This document shows, in pieces, positions 1-9,845 of a stretch of DNA of 64,000 nt (positions are counted from its first letter, which is position 1; every line of letters starts with the position of its first letter). Origin of the DNA: Pyrenophora tritici-repentis (taxonomy: Eukaryota > Ascomycota > Dothideomycetes > Pleosporales > Pleosporaceae). A model generated the notes under the pieces. The model did no database searches, was not told the origin of the DNA, and was given only the letters and a program-made list of their open reading frames with translations. The stretch lies in NCBI RefSeq assembly GCF_003171515.1, contig NC_089396.1:2666001-2730000 (forward strand), in the 5' to 3' direction. Position numbers and translations under genes: made by a program.

Positions 1-489
1 GACCCAGCGACCTTCCAAGAAGCTCAAAAACTTCCCTATCTCCAAGCCGTAATTATGGAAGCCTTGCGTGTCCATCCCGCCGTTGGTGCGCCAATGACTC
101 GCGTCGTCGGTCCCCAGGGCCTCGTAGTCGCAGGCCAATTCTTCCCACCTGGCACCGAAGTCGGCGTCAACGCATGGGTAATCCACAACAACAGGACCAT
201 CTTTGGGCCTGACGCGCACATCTTCCGTCCTGAGCGCTGGATCACGAAAAACAAAGAGGAGCGCGCGGTGCTAGACCGCAACTTCTTAGCTTTTGGCGCT
301 GGGCCACGGACGTGTATCGGCAAGAATATCAGTCTGTTGGAAATGAGCAAGGTAATTCCGCAGATTGTTAGAAAGTACGATTTTGAGATCCTGTCGGATG
401 CGAACGGTGAGAAATATACGTGGAGGACAAGGTGGTTTGCGAAGCCGAGCTTTAATGCTATTGTTAGGAGACGGGCGCAGAAGGCTTAG
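1..489 (+). CDS. Cytochrome P450 monooxygenase, C-terminal part (runs off the left edge)
   Basis: A haem-thiolate monooxygenase, normally membrane-anchored in the ER and fed by a P450 reductase. The frame is open from base 1, so the 162 residues seen are only the C-terminal third. Visible motifs, in order: the K-helix ExxR (EALR, near residue 19), the aromatic/PERF motif FRPERW, and the haem loop FGAGPRTCIG with its cysteine ligand. The stop is TAG at 487-489. The sequence is very close to the complete P450 at 41984-43522, for example the shared VGAP, TEVGVN, WVIHNN and RTCIGKNISLLEM segments, so the two are paralogues. The type resembles pisatin-demethylase-like fungal P450s, but the substrate cannot be inferred. 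I see no break in the part present; a pogo remnant begins 101 bp downstream. Confidence 0.93.
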   Translation, partial: DPATFQEAQKLPYLQAVIMEALRVHPAVGAPMTRVVGPQGLVVAGQFFPPGTEVGVNAWVIHNNRTIFGPDAHIFRPERWITKNKEERAVLDRNFLAFGAGPRTCIGKNISLLEMSKVIPQIVRKYDFEILSDANGEKYTWRTRWFAKPSFNAIVRRRAQKA

Positions 490-589
490 TGAGTAGGTTA
501 GTAGCAGCAAGTAGTGTTTTGCTGCTAAAGGAAAACCAGAGGAGGCGAGGGAATAAAGAGAATAAGATAGGGTTTGGAATATAGGTATA

Positions 590-1013
590 ACGTGAGCGGC
601 AACCGAACCGGCCGGGCAACCGAGTCGGACACTTTGCCAAGACCACACCACTTTCTACCACCTATCACAATGTCTCAACAACCTGATCTTGAATTGCTCT
701 CTCGTGAACACAGGGTTATCTAAGCTATCTAAGCTGTGAGATCTGACGCGTCTCTAAGCCAGCGACGTGCTGCTGTCGTCTACAACGTTCCCTAAAGCAC
801 CCTTGGTGACCGATGCGCCAAAACTACCTTACGACGCGATTCCTATCCTAAGACGTTAAGGCTAAAGAGGGACGAAGAGAACACGATTATAAAATATATA
901 AAGAAGCTTGACACGCGAGTCTTTGCCCCTACGCTTAGCTACGTACGTGAGATGGCTAACTAATGTTACACGGGGTCTGGCTATACTTCTCTAGGCTCGG
1001 TCCGTACTAAGGC
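590..1013 (+). mobile_element. Decayed Fot/pogo-type DNA transposon, 5' end, cut by the Gypsy insertion
   Basis: The end starts ACGTGAGCGGC directly after a TA (588-589), like the other pogo ends in this window. An ATG at 670 opens a frame that still reads as the N-terminus of a pogo transposase: the psq/Tc5-type helix-turn-helix (SLSQRRAAVVYNV), then DEENTIIKYIKKLD and LSYVREMAN. In-frame stops occur inside VI*AI*AV and after YNVP, and the frame closes after REMAN. At all of these the family usually has glutamine, so C-to-T change (RIP) is the simplest explanation. The element is split at 1013/8714 by the Gypsy element, and I cannot find its 3' half beyond that point. Confidence 0.75.
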
Positions 1014-1192
1014 TGTGATGGATCAAACCTACGATCCCTCACGCGATCACGTGCCATACAATCACGTGCCACGCTGGCAGTTGGCCCGTGCGAGGAATAA
1101 TAAAGTTCCCCTCGTACTTGTATATAGATCTGTACACACAATCTCACTTATTAGAGGCATCCTAACTATTGCAGTGTACTAGTGCCTTTACA
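1014..1192 (+). repeat. 5' LTR of the Gypsy element
   Basis: Starts TGTGATGG and ends TTTACA. It contains a repeated 11-base motif ATCACGTGCCA (an E-box-like CACGTG core, two copies 16 bp apart) and a TATATA box at 1121-1126 that should place the transcript start near 1134. It matches the 3' LTR base for base as far as I can read. Confidence 0.95.
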
Positions 1193-1194
1193 CT

Positions 1195-1203
1195 ATTGTG
1201 TGT
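1195..1203 (+). promoter_or_regulatory. Probable self-priming primer-binding site
   Basis: The sequence just inside the 5' LTR does not look like the complement of a tRNA 3' end. Instead ATTGTGTGT (1195-1203) is the exact reverse complement of ACACACAAT at 1134-1142, just downstream of the LTR TATA box, where the RNA should start. This is the arrangement of Tf1-type self-priming chromoviruses, in which the first bases of the RNA fold back to prime. It is an inference from a 9-base match in slightly low-complexity sequence. Confidence 0.5.
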
Positions 1204-1386
1204 CAACCCCTACATACCTAGGATACTTCGCATCAGGCTCAGTTATCAGAAACACCGTCCGCGCCGAGCGCCGCCGCCGATTGAGCAACTGCGACTTGCT
1301 ACATCGGGCAGAACAAGACGTTCTGCGACGGGTTAGGTCTTGACGACGAGGATCGCAAAGTATTGCGCTAGAAGCCCACGGGTGGA

Positions 1387-1712
1387 GACACCAGGCTCAA
1401 CAAGCAAGTATTGCTCGTGAGGGTTGTCACCAACGCTGGTAGAGGACAGGTCCACCTACATCAACGGACAAGTAGGCAGAGGGCAAGGCATCGAGCTTCG
1501 AGAAGCGCGACCCTACGGTAAGCCCTGCGCAACACACGAAAAGACCAGAGACACCAGGCTCAACAGGCAAGTATTGCTCGTGGGGGTTGTCACCAACGCT
1601 GGTAAAGGACAGGTCCACCTACATCAACGGACAAGTAGGCAGAAGGCAAGGCATCGAGCTTCGAGAAGCGCGACCCTACGGTCAGCCCTGCGCAACACAC
1701 ACGAAAAGATCA
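1387..1712 (+). repeat. Two-unit tandem repeat, period 163 bp, in the Gypsy leader
   Basis: The segment beginning GACACCAGGCTCAACA at 1387 recurs at 1550 with few changes, up to the ACGAAAAGA just before gag. The period of 163 is not a multiple of three, so the two units lie in different frames, which argues that this is untranslated leader and that gag starts at the ATG at 1718. Confidence 0.85.
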
Positions 1713-1717
1713 TCGCG

Positions 1718-4066
1718 ATGGCAAACCCGGCCAATACCCAGAATACCCAAGGTACCTCAGCCACCGGTGCCACCTTCGGGCAAGCTTCCCAGGATCCTAC
1801 TCAATCACAGATGGGCCCGCCTCTCGTACCAGTACGAGCTTGCCTCTCCAACCGCCGAGAGAGCATGCTTCTGGCAGCCCATCCGTCATCCCAGCCATCA
1901 GTATCAGCTAGCGGCGACCTAGAGCCCATGACTGCTACACGCGAGATTGTCGGCATCGAAATCAACGACGTCCTGCTCGAATACCTCAAAGATTCTAACT
2001 ACGTTTACCTCCGTTATACCGTTGACACCGAGTGGTTCGAATTACAAGAGGATCCCGAACCTGACGAGCACAGCAATGCCTTTTACTCCCTTAGCACAGG
2101 CCGAATCCGCACTGATGGCAACATCACCCACAACATCAACGACTTCACTGTCACTAACTCTAGTAACCTCCAGAAGAACGTGAAGGATCGTCCCGACTTC
2201 TGGTGGCGATTTATTGTCTCTACGCTAGTCTCCCTACGCAACTGCACTGACGCCATCAATAGGCATCTGCAGACTGTGGACCGCAATGAAGGAGAGACTC
2301 AAGCTCTACGAGACCGACTAGCGAATGTTGAAGCAGCCCTTGATGAAACTTCGAACAGTAAACAACTACAAGTTGGCATGGTTAGCAGCAACCTGTACAA
2401 GGAGAAGCTGACAGAGATCCGACGCCTCACCTCGGACATCGGAAAGCTCAAAGCTGCGTCAGAACAACTCCCCAACGTTCGCGATGACCCCGCCTTCAAA
2501 GCCCTCGCCGCTGAGCGCGACCTTGCCGCCACCGAACGCAATGAACTCAAGCAGAAGGTTGAGGACCTATCCCGCCGAGCCGATGAACCGGAGAGCGGTC
2601 CTAACTACGCAGAGTTGGCACAGAAGCTCAAGGAGGAGTCTGACAGCGCCGACTGGTGGGCAGACCAAGCTAAGGCCAACGCTGAGCTCTGCGACAAGTT
2701 CAAAGGACAAGCTGATCGCTATTCTATCGAGCTTAACCAGTATGATGTCAAGTACTCTAACATGGAGGCGAACAAGAACGAAGCTCTCGCCCTTAAGGAT
2801 AAGGCTTACGATGAGCTCAACCTCCAGCTCACCGAGGCTAGACGTGAGACAAAAACGGTCACCGACCGACTGCTGCAACATGAACCCAACTATCAGCCGT
2901 ACACCCTCTGGCGGCGCGAGCGATCTTACGACCCAGTACGGCCTGTACAATCAAGCGTTTTGCTACAGCGACCTGTAGATGGTACCGCTGACCAACTCTC
3001 ACAAGATCCTCGCCGAGCTGGGTACACCCCATGGGATAACCGTACTCCCGTGCGCGACGCCTCGCTACCTCCTCCATCATCGAACCCATACGCCCCCGCT
3101 CCTACAGTACCGCGACCGCCGCCCGTCGCGCCCTCTACCGCCGGTGGAGGATTCTCTTACAAACTCCCAGAACTTGAGACGTTCAAGGGCAAGGTCGACG
3201 ACGACTACGAGCGGTGGCGCGAGATGGCAGTGGCCAAGTGTCGCACATACCCAGAGGACTGGCAAGCGGTTGACTACCTCAAGTTCCGCATTCAAGGCGA
3301 AGCTTACGAGCACATCCGAGATGTCAAAGCTCGCCATTTCCTAGATTTCCTAGAGACTCTCGACAGCCAGTATCTCACCTATGATCGGGAAGCTGACGCC
3401 GAAACCCTCATCGCCGACGGCTCGCTCCGCTACAAGTCTGGACAGAAGTTCATGGAGTGGAAGTCTAAGTTCACCTCTTGCATGCGAATCCTCAAACACA
3501 AGAACGCGACCCAGATCCGATACGCTCGCGAGTTCATGCGACCCGGGTTAGCTATCGCGACCACTGCCGGATCTCACAAGGATGAGACCATCCAGTCCTT
3601 CTTGCTGCGAGCGCAACACATCGACCAGGGACATCAACAGATTGACGCTGGCCGAAAATTAACTCCCGTTACGAAGACCGCTGGTGCTAGCCGTACCCAA
3701 AAGTTGGTCACCTTCCGGACACCCGACACTCCAGGTCACAACAACGCCGCCAGCACGCATACGTACAAGAAGATGGCCTTCGAGCGGTCAGAGAAAGACA
3801 AGAAGCGTCTAGCTGACTTGAAGCTCTGCTTCAAATGTGGCAAGGATGACCATCAGATGAGGCACGAGACTGCCCCCTGCCGCGGCAAGCCCTTCACTCC
3901 TTCTCACCAAATCCCCGCACTGGCTTCTTTGTACATCAATGCTCTCGACGCTTCCAACGAAGAGGAGCGAGACGAGGATACTGAGGAGCCGCTGGACGAC
4001 AACGACTTAGTGGATGACGATGGCTTCTACGTCAACGACGAGGAACTACTTGAGCATTTAAATTAG
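1718..4066 (+). CDS. gag: Gag-like capsid/nucleocapsid protein of the Gypsy element
   Basis: Structural protein that would form the virus-like particle and package element RNA. The ATG at 1718 follows the leader repeat; the open frame runs further upstream only through that repeat. The 782 residues comprise a polar N-terminus, a long charged coiled-coil-like stretch (about residues 190-390), a Pro-rich linker, a retrotransposon gag domain (about 480-640, with KLPELETFKGK and YERWREMAVAKC), and a zinc knuckle near residue 704, CFKCGKDDHQ followed by a distant Cys. The last spacing is longer than the usual CX2CX4HX4C, so the knuckle is non-canonical. The acidic tail ends at TAG 4064-4066, inside a -1 frameshift signal that leads into pol. 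Confidence 0.92.
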   Translation: MANPANTQNTQGTSATGATFGQASQDPTQSQMGPPLVPVRACLSNRRESMLLAAHPSSQPSVSASGDLEPMTATREIVGIEINDVLLEYLKDSNYVYLRYTVDTEWFELQEDPEPDEHSNAFYSLSTGRIRTDGNITHNINDFTVTNSSNLQKNVKDRPDFWWRFIVSTLVSLRNCTDAINRHLQTVDRNEGETQALRDRLANVEAALDETSNSKQLQVGMVSSNLYKEKLTEIRRLTSDIGKLKAASEQLPNVRDDPAFKALAAERDLAATERNELKQKVEDLSRRADEPESGPNYAELAQKLKEESDSADWWADQAKANAELCDKFKGQADRYSIELNQYDVKYSNMEANKNEALALKDKAYDELNLQLTEARRETKTVTDRLLQHEPNYQPYTLWRRERSYDPVRPVQSSVLLQRPVDGTADQLSQDPRRAGYTPWDNRTPVRDASLPPPSSNPYAPAPTVPRPPPVAPSTAGGGFSYKLPELETFKGKVDDDYERWREMAVAKCRTYPEDWQAVDYLKFRIQGEAYEHIRDVKARHFLDFLETLDSQYLTYDREADAETLIADGSLRYKSGQKFMEWKSKFTSCMRILKHKNATQIRYAREFMRPGLAIATTAGSHKDETIQSFLLRAQHIDQGHQQIDAGRKLTPVTKTAGASRTQKLVTFRTPDTPGHNNAASTHTYKKMAFERSEKDKKRLADLKLCFKCGKDDHQMRHETAPCRGKPFTPSHQIPALASLYINALDASNEEERDEDTEEPLDDNDLVDDDGFYVNDEELLEHLN

Positions 4067-4098
4067 GGGCTCCCGCGCAGAGCCGCGTGCGGGAGCTC
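4057..4098 (+). promoter_or_regulatory. Programmed -1 ribosomal frameshift signal between gag and pol
   Basis: The last gag codons form a slippery heptamer T TTA AAT (4057-4063) in the correct register, followed at once by the gag stop TAG (4064-4066). A GC-rich hairpin follows: stem 4067-4076 with 4089-4098 (10 pairs, one G.U; the core GCTCCCGC/GCGGGAGC is perfect) around a 12-nt loop. After slippage the -1 frame reads on without a stop from 4063 into the protease. The combination of slippery site, short spacer, stem and open -1 frame is the classical arrangement. Confidence 0.85.
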
Positions 4099-7000
4099 AA
4101 TTGGCGTAACGCAAAAAGACACCAGCGCCGTGTTCGAAACCAGCATCGCCGTTTCGAGATCGCTGCAGCCTTGCTGCTCGCCCCTGACGAAACGCCAACT
4201 ATGACGGAGGTCCACTTCGTGTCCTCCGCCTCCATCGGAGGCAAGCCTTCTAAAGACTTCAGCCGACAACTCGAGTTTCCCGGCTCCGCTCTCACGCGAC
4301 CTGATTGTTGGCAACCGATTTCTACCCTTATCGACACGGGAGCCAGCGCATGCTTCGTCAATCAGTCATGGGTTAACCAACACCGCCTAGATACTATGCC
4401 TGTGGCCAAACCCATTCGATTGTCACTAGCCAACGGCGGAGAAGTGGACAAGCTTACCCAGGCCGTTGATCTGCCCGTCCGACACGGAAGCCATACGCAC
4501 AACGTCCTATGCTACGTCACCAATATCGGCAAGTACGACGTTATCCTAGGCATGAATTGGATGGACTATCACCAGCCTGCCCTCCACTTTGGCGACCAGC
4601 GATCACTCACCTTCGCTAAGGCAGGGTGCAAACTTAACTGCCTCCACGAAGGACTCCCAGAGACGGTTTACGAAAACGGAGTTTGTCACAGTCACGTACA
4701 ACTAGTCAAGGGAGACTACCAGACAGGCGACACCACTACTAAGACGAACAAGGATGGTAAGGTGACGACTGAGGAGACTATGGCTGATATCTACCTCATC
4801 TCCGCTGCCGCTGCAACCGCACTCGCAGCCAAACATCCTGACCAGGTCATATGGTTGGAACCCCGCCATTGGGCCAAGCTTGCGAAGCCCCCGATGAAGA
4901 CCGAGAAGGCATCGGCGTAGCCGCAGTCTCGCAAACTGACTTTGAGAAGTACATGCACAAGATGGAGCAACCTTACATGACTAGAGACCAGATTGGCCAG
5001 CTGGTACCTGAGTGGGTGTTGGACGAACTACCTGATCTGTTCAACCCTCATCTGGCTCATCAACTCCCCGAACGAAGACCAGGAGTCGACCACCCCATCG
5101 ACCTGCTTCCTGACACTACGCCCCCTAAGCCTCATGTCTACGGACTCACTCGTACCGAGACTGAGGCTGTTAAGAAGTATATCGATGACATGCTGCAAAA
5201 GGGCTTAATCAAGGCCAGTAACTCCCGTTTGCGTCACCTGTCTTGATCGTCAAGAAACCTGGAGGAGGTCTCCGCATATGTGTCGACTACCGAGCACTCA
5301 ACAACGTCACTAAGAAGAATCGAAATGCGCCACCAGCCATCAAAGAAACTCTAGCGCGCATGGCCAAAGTTCAGATTATGTCTCTCGTCGATGTTGTAGC
5401 CGCTTTCAACACCGTTCGGATTAAAGAAGGTGACGAAGAGAAAACCGCCTTCCTCACCCGGTACGGACTCTATGAGTATATGGTCATGCCCTTTGGACTG
5501 TGCAATGCACCAGGGACGTTCCAAAACTTCATCAACGAAACGCTGCGCGAATACTTGGACGTTATATGTACCGCCTACCTAGACGACATACTTATATATA
5601 GCGACAACGAGAAAGACCACCGTTCGCATGTCCTAAAGGTTCTCCGCAAGATTCAAGGCGCAGGACTATCGTTGGATCCCACGAAGTGCAAGTTCGAAAC
5701 CAAGCGAGTCAAGTACTTAGGCTTGATCCTCACCACCGACGGCATCGAAATGGATCCGGAGAAGGTCTCCACTGTCCTCGATTGGCAACTGCCGAGATCA
5801 GTGAAGGACATGCAGTCTTTCCTCGGCTTCTGCAACTTCTATCGCCGGTTTATTAAAGGGTTCTCATATATCGCTAAGCCACTCACGGAACTCACCAAGG
5901 AGGGTAGTCAACGACATTTCCCTCTCCAAGCTAATGGACAAGCTGCGAAAGCCTTTGAACAGCTAAAGCTTGCGTTTAAAACAGCGGGCGTACTGTCCCA
6001 CTTTGACCCAGATTTGGAAACGTGGCTCGAGACTGACGCGTCGGACTTCGTTACCGCAGCTATCCTCTCGCAGATGCACAAAGGTGTTCTACGACCTGTA
6101 GCGTTCTTATCACATAAGATGACACCTGCCGAGTGCAACTACGAGATCTATGACAAGGAGCTCCTCGCGATTGTTCGAGCATTCGAGGAGTGGAGGTTTG
6201 AACTGTCAGGTACTGATGATCCCATCTTGGTATTGTCAGACCACCAGGCCCTCCAGACGTTCATGACAACCAAACGCCTCAACCGACGGCAAGCTCGATG
6301 GGCTGAGTTCCTAGCTGAGTTCAATTTTAGAGTCAAATACCGTCCTGGTAAACAAGGAACTAAGCCCGACGCACTCACTCGCCGACCGGGCGATCTTCCA
6401 GCTAACGCCGAGGATGAGCGACGTCAACACCAGGTACAAGTGATCCTCAAGCCTGACCAGGTGGATCCTGAGTGTCGAGTTGCCACCTTTAGCTTCCACT
6501 TCGACGGTGGCTCCCGACACGCTGTATATCTGGCCAACGCCCTCGGTGACGAGCTCCGGACGTCCCCAGTCTCCTTGGCCATGATGATGTACCAAGACAG
6601 TGAAACGGACGACTTTAGCGACGAATACCTCTTCGCTCTCGGAGACACAGCGGAGGTCGATGACACGTCCGCTGCACCGCTTACGGAGCCGGACACGTCG
6701 CTGGACGAAGCCAATATCCTCCAGACCGTTCGACAAGCTTACCCGGATGACGACATCGTTCAAGTTATCCTCAAAGCCAAAGCTGATGGCCAGCGCCGCA
6801 TCCCGTACCACCTAATTCACGGTCCAAACAGGATACGCTTAGAGCTTGGTGATTGCTCAATACACGACGGAGTCTTCTATGTCAAGAAGAAGGTCTACAT
6901 CCCCGAATCAGGCACCCTGCGCACCCGGATCATCGAACGCGTACACCGATCCTATTGCGGTGGCCATAGCGGCAAACACGGTAGCTACGACATGTTAAAC

Positions 7001-8446
7001 CGCTGGTACTACTGGCCGAAGATGATAAATGATGTAGCACAGTACGTCAAGAACTGTTTGGCCTGTCGGAGATCGAAATCTTACCGCGATGGGAAACACG
7101 GGCTCCTACATCCACTCCCGATACCTGAGCGATATTGGAGTAGCATCAGCATGGACTATATCACGCACCTGCCTCCTTGCACCGATAACGGCCGCACATA
7201 TACCAACGTCTTAGTGATTGTTGATCGGCTTAGCAAGAAGAAGAAGTTTATACCTGTGGTGGACCTAAAGGTTGATACCCTTGTGAAAGCCTTCGTCGAG
7301 TACGTGTGGCGTGAGGAGGGATATCCCGACAGCATCGTCAGCGACCGTGGAGCCCAGTTCCTCTCCCATTTCTGGACACGTCTTTGTCAACGACTGGGTA
7401 CCAAGCCAAAGTTGTCAACGGGCTATCACCCAGAAACCGATGGGCAGACGGAGAACGCCAACGCTTGGCTAAAACAATACCTCCGGTCATATATTAACTA
7501 CGAGCAAGACAACTGGGCTCTCTTTCTTCCTATGGCAGAGTTCGAAGCTAACAACGCCATCAACGCTAGTACTGGGACTACCGCTTTCCGCCTCACTAAG
7601 GGCTATGACCCGAAGTCTGGTCTTGAACCACCTAAGGTGAACACTGGTCTCACTGCCCCAGCTCGCAGAGATCAAGACAACGCCAACAAGTTTGCAGAAA
7701 AGCTAGACGCGCTACGCAAAGCCCTTCGGCTCGAACTACAATGGTCACAAGCTAAACAGGCGGAATACGCAAACGACGCCCGGCTCCCAGCGCCTGAGTT
7801 TAAGGTCGGCGATCAAGTTATGTTGGACGCCCGTAACTTCCGTACTACACGTCCTAGTCTATCACTTGACTTCAAGAACCGCGGTCCCTTCACTGTCACA
7901 CGCGTCATTGACAATATGGCTTACGAACTACTCCTGCCTCCAGAGATGGGCAAGCTCCACAACGTCTTCCACCCGTGGTTACTACACTTACACGAGGAGG
8001 CTCCGCTGCCTGGTCAACTGCGCGATTCCGCACCAGCTGAGTTCGCCGATCCCGACGAGGAAGATGGTACAAGCTATGAAGTGGAAGCCGTCCTAGACTC
8101 CCGCGTCAACAAGAGACTTAAAGACCCCTACTCTCGCAGCGGTCTTCTCCAATACTTAGTGCGATGGACCAACTACCCCGCCGGCACCGACAACCCATCT
8201 TGGGAACCATACATGAACCTGGTGGACTCCGCAGACATTGTCCAACAGTACCATGAGTCCCGCCCTAAAGCTCCAGGACCACATCGAAAGTTTGCGACGC
8301 TCGCAGGCAAACAGGATTTACTTATGATTACAGTGATCGCATCCTCTAACAATCCTAAGCCTCCACCAGGAGCCCCGACGATACAGCAGACGGAGGAGAC
8401 TATTGGCCCGCGTAGCTTTCGCAATACCGGCAACATTGCTGTTTAG
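4063..8446 (+). CDS. pol: Pol polyprotein of the Gypsy element (PR-RT-RH-IN-chromodomain), with two apparent frame breaks
   Basis: Enzymes for replication and integration, made as a Gag-Pol fusion by frameshifting. Domains in order: aspartic protease with DTGAS at 4333 and the later ILGMNW; reverse transcriptase with YRALNN, FGLCNAPGTFQ and the catalytic YLDD at 5576-5587; RNase H (TDASDF); integrase with an HHCC zinc finger ending CLACRR, then the D, D, E residues in SMDYIT, SDRGAQF and TDGQTEN; and a C-terminal chromodomain (about 8075-8270: YEVEAVLDSR, YLVRWTNYP, SWEP) that would steer insertion to marked chromatin. The frame shifts by -1 twice: near the C run 4888-4892 (frame 1 to 3) and at 5224-5226 (frame 3 to 2, within the usual SNSPFASPV motif). 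Each fits loss of one C, so they may be real lesions or homopolymer miscalls. Confidence 0.92.
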
Positions 8447-8534
8447 GCTTACAGAAGCTTTTGCAAAGCAAGCTAGACAACTCTTTTTAATTACTTTAAG
8501 CGACGGAACCTGCTTTTTTTTGAAGGGGGGGTAG

Positions 8535-8713
8535 TGTGATGGATCAAACCTACGATCCCTCACGCGATCACGTGCCATACAATCACGTGCCACGCTGGCA
8601 GTTGGCCCGTGCGAGGAATAATAAAGTTCCCCTCGTACTTGTATATAGATCTGTACACACAATCTCACTTATTAGAGGCATCCTAACTATTGCAGTGTAC
8701 TAGTGCCTTTACA
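8535..8713 (+). repeat. 3' LTR of the Gypsy element
   Basis: A 179-bp copy of the 5' LTR with no difference seen. It is preceded by the polypurine tract ending GGGGGGGTAG and followed by the AAGGC target duplication. Confidence 0.95.
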
Positions 8714-8758
8714 AAGGCGAGGTAGACTAAAGCGGTAGCTGTTAACACGGGGGGGTAT

Positions 8759-8920
8759 TAGACTCCGCAACAATCAATTCAATCCGGTCACTCTCCTAGA
8801 CCCACTTACCTATCTAGGTAGGGCTTAAACTCCTATAGGTAACTACTAGGCTTAAAGCGGTAATCAATCAATCCAATCTGAACCTTCTAGGACCCACTTA
8901 ATTGATTGTTGCGGACTGTG
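8759..8920 (+). mobile_element. MITE-A copy 1 (162-bp hAT-type MITE)
   Basis: Non-autonomous element starting TAGACTCCGCAACAATCAAT and ending in TTGATTGTTGCGGACTGTG, with an 8-bp duplication GGGGGTAT on each side (8751-8758, 8921-8928). An 8-bp TSD and short imperfect terminal repeats point to hAT. There is no ORF. Four more copies of the same length are in the window and read as identical. It lies 45 bp from the Gypsy 3' LTR. Confidence 0.93.
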
Positions 8921-9053
8921 GGGGGTATACTGCTCTGTAATCCTGGTCCGCACTAAGGCAGGTGAGACTAACGTTGTTGAGCCCGCGTTGGCTTGTCTGG
9001 CGACACAATGGCGATAGTAGGTATTTGGTAATAACAATCCAATTCTATATAAG

Positions 9054-9181
9054 CAGACTTGTCAACAATCAATCAGATCGGCATAATTAATTCCTATCTA
9101 GGTTAAAGGCTGCCTAATGAAGTAATTCTTTAACCTATATAGGAATTAATCATGTCGATCGATTGATTGTTGACAAGTCTG
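9054..9181 (+). mobile_element. MITE-B (128-bp hAT-type MITE)
   Basis: Terminal inverted repeat CAGACTTGTCAACAATCAAT at both ends (differing only near the inner edge) and an 8-bp duplication TATATAAG (9046-9053, 9182-9189). The interior is nearly palindromic. A related sequence near 9590-9620 (TTCTATAACGATAGAATAAC) represents the site without the insertion, which confirms the borders. Confidence 0.9.
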
Positions 9182-9189
9182 TATATAAG

Positions 9190-9845
9190 CGATAGAATAA
9201 CTAAGTATCAATCTGGGTAAGAGAAGAACTTATGAGAGAGTTGACCACAACGAATGTATCAAGGGAATCCTCCACAACTATATACTCGTTGCTTTGTCCA
9301 TTGCCTCAGGCCAAGCCTGTGGCATCTCAGATGTCGCTGACATTCCTGATGTCCAACATCGGCCGAGGTCCTGGCATCTCCCGATGTTGGGTCTTGGCGG
9401 GATGCCAAGTCACGTGATCTGCGCGCCCCGCGTCGATCATGACCTCTCCATCGTGCGACGGTTGGCCTTCAACCTCGCACCTTCGACCAGAGGAGACATC
9501 TGGTGTTTGTTCGTAACAGTAGCCCGTGAGGTTTGTCTGGCGATTTGTAGTGGAAAAGAGTTATCGCAGTTAACCGGTGATAAAGACAATCCTATTCTAT
9601 AACGATAGAATAACTAGTTGACAATCTAGGTAAGAGATGATGTCGCAGGCCAAGCGCTGTCTAGAACCTTATTACTAATAACGCTGTGCGACGGCCTTTA
9701 TATAAGCTTAGCTAGAATGCTACAATCAATACAACATACACTCTCTCCTAGTTTCTCTGTCTACAATACCCGCACCTAACCGTGCGACAGATAAACTATT
9801 TGAGTTGACCACAACGAGAGAAACAATGAAACCCTTCCATGCTTA
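9190..9845. other. Non-coding stretch with a diverged direct repeat
   Basis: No credible gene. The block around MITE-B (about 8990-9250: GTCTGGCGA, CGATAGAATAACTA, GTAAGAGA, GAGTTGACCACAACGA) is repeated in the same order, diverged, at about 9530-9820. A TATATAAG near 9701 and a pyrimidine-rich stretch suggest an old LTR or promoter remnant, but I cannot assign a family. Confidence 0.5.

Larger units (their letters stand above)
1014..8713 (+). mobile_element. Ty3/Gypsy chromodomain retrotransposon, full length (7.7 kb)
   Basis: A complete LTR retrotransposon: two 179-bp LTRs that read as identical, gag, pol (protease, RT, RNase H, integrase, chromodomain) and a purine tract (GAAGGGGGGG) just before the 3' LTR. 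It is flanked by a perfect 5-bp target duplication AAGGC (1009-1013 and 8714-8718). Identical LTRs mean a recent insertion. The integrase-RT order and the chromodomain place it in the chromovirus branch of Metaviridae. It inserted into an older pogo remnant. Pol contains two apparent single-base losses, both in C runs. Confidence 0.97.
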
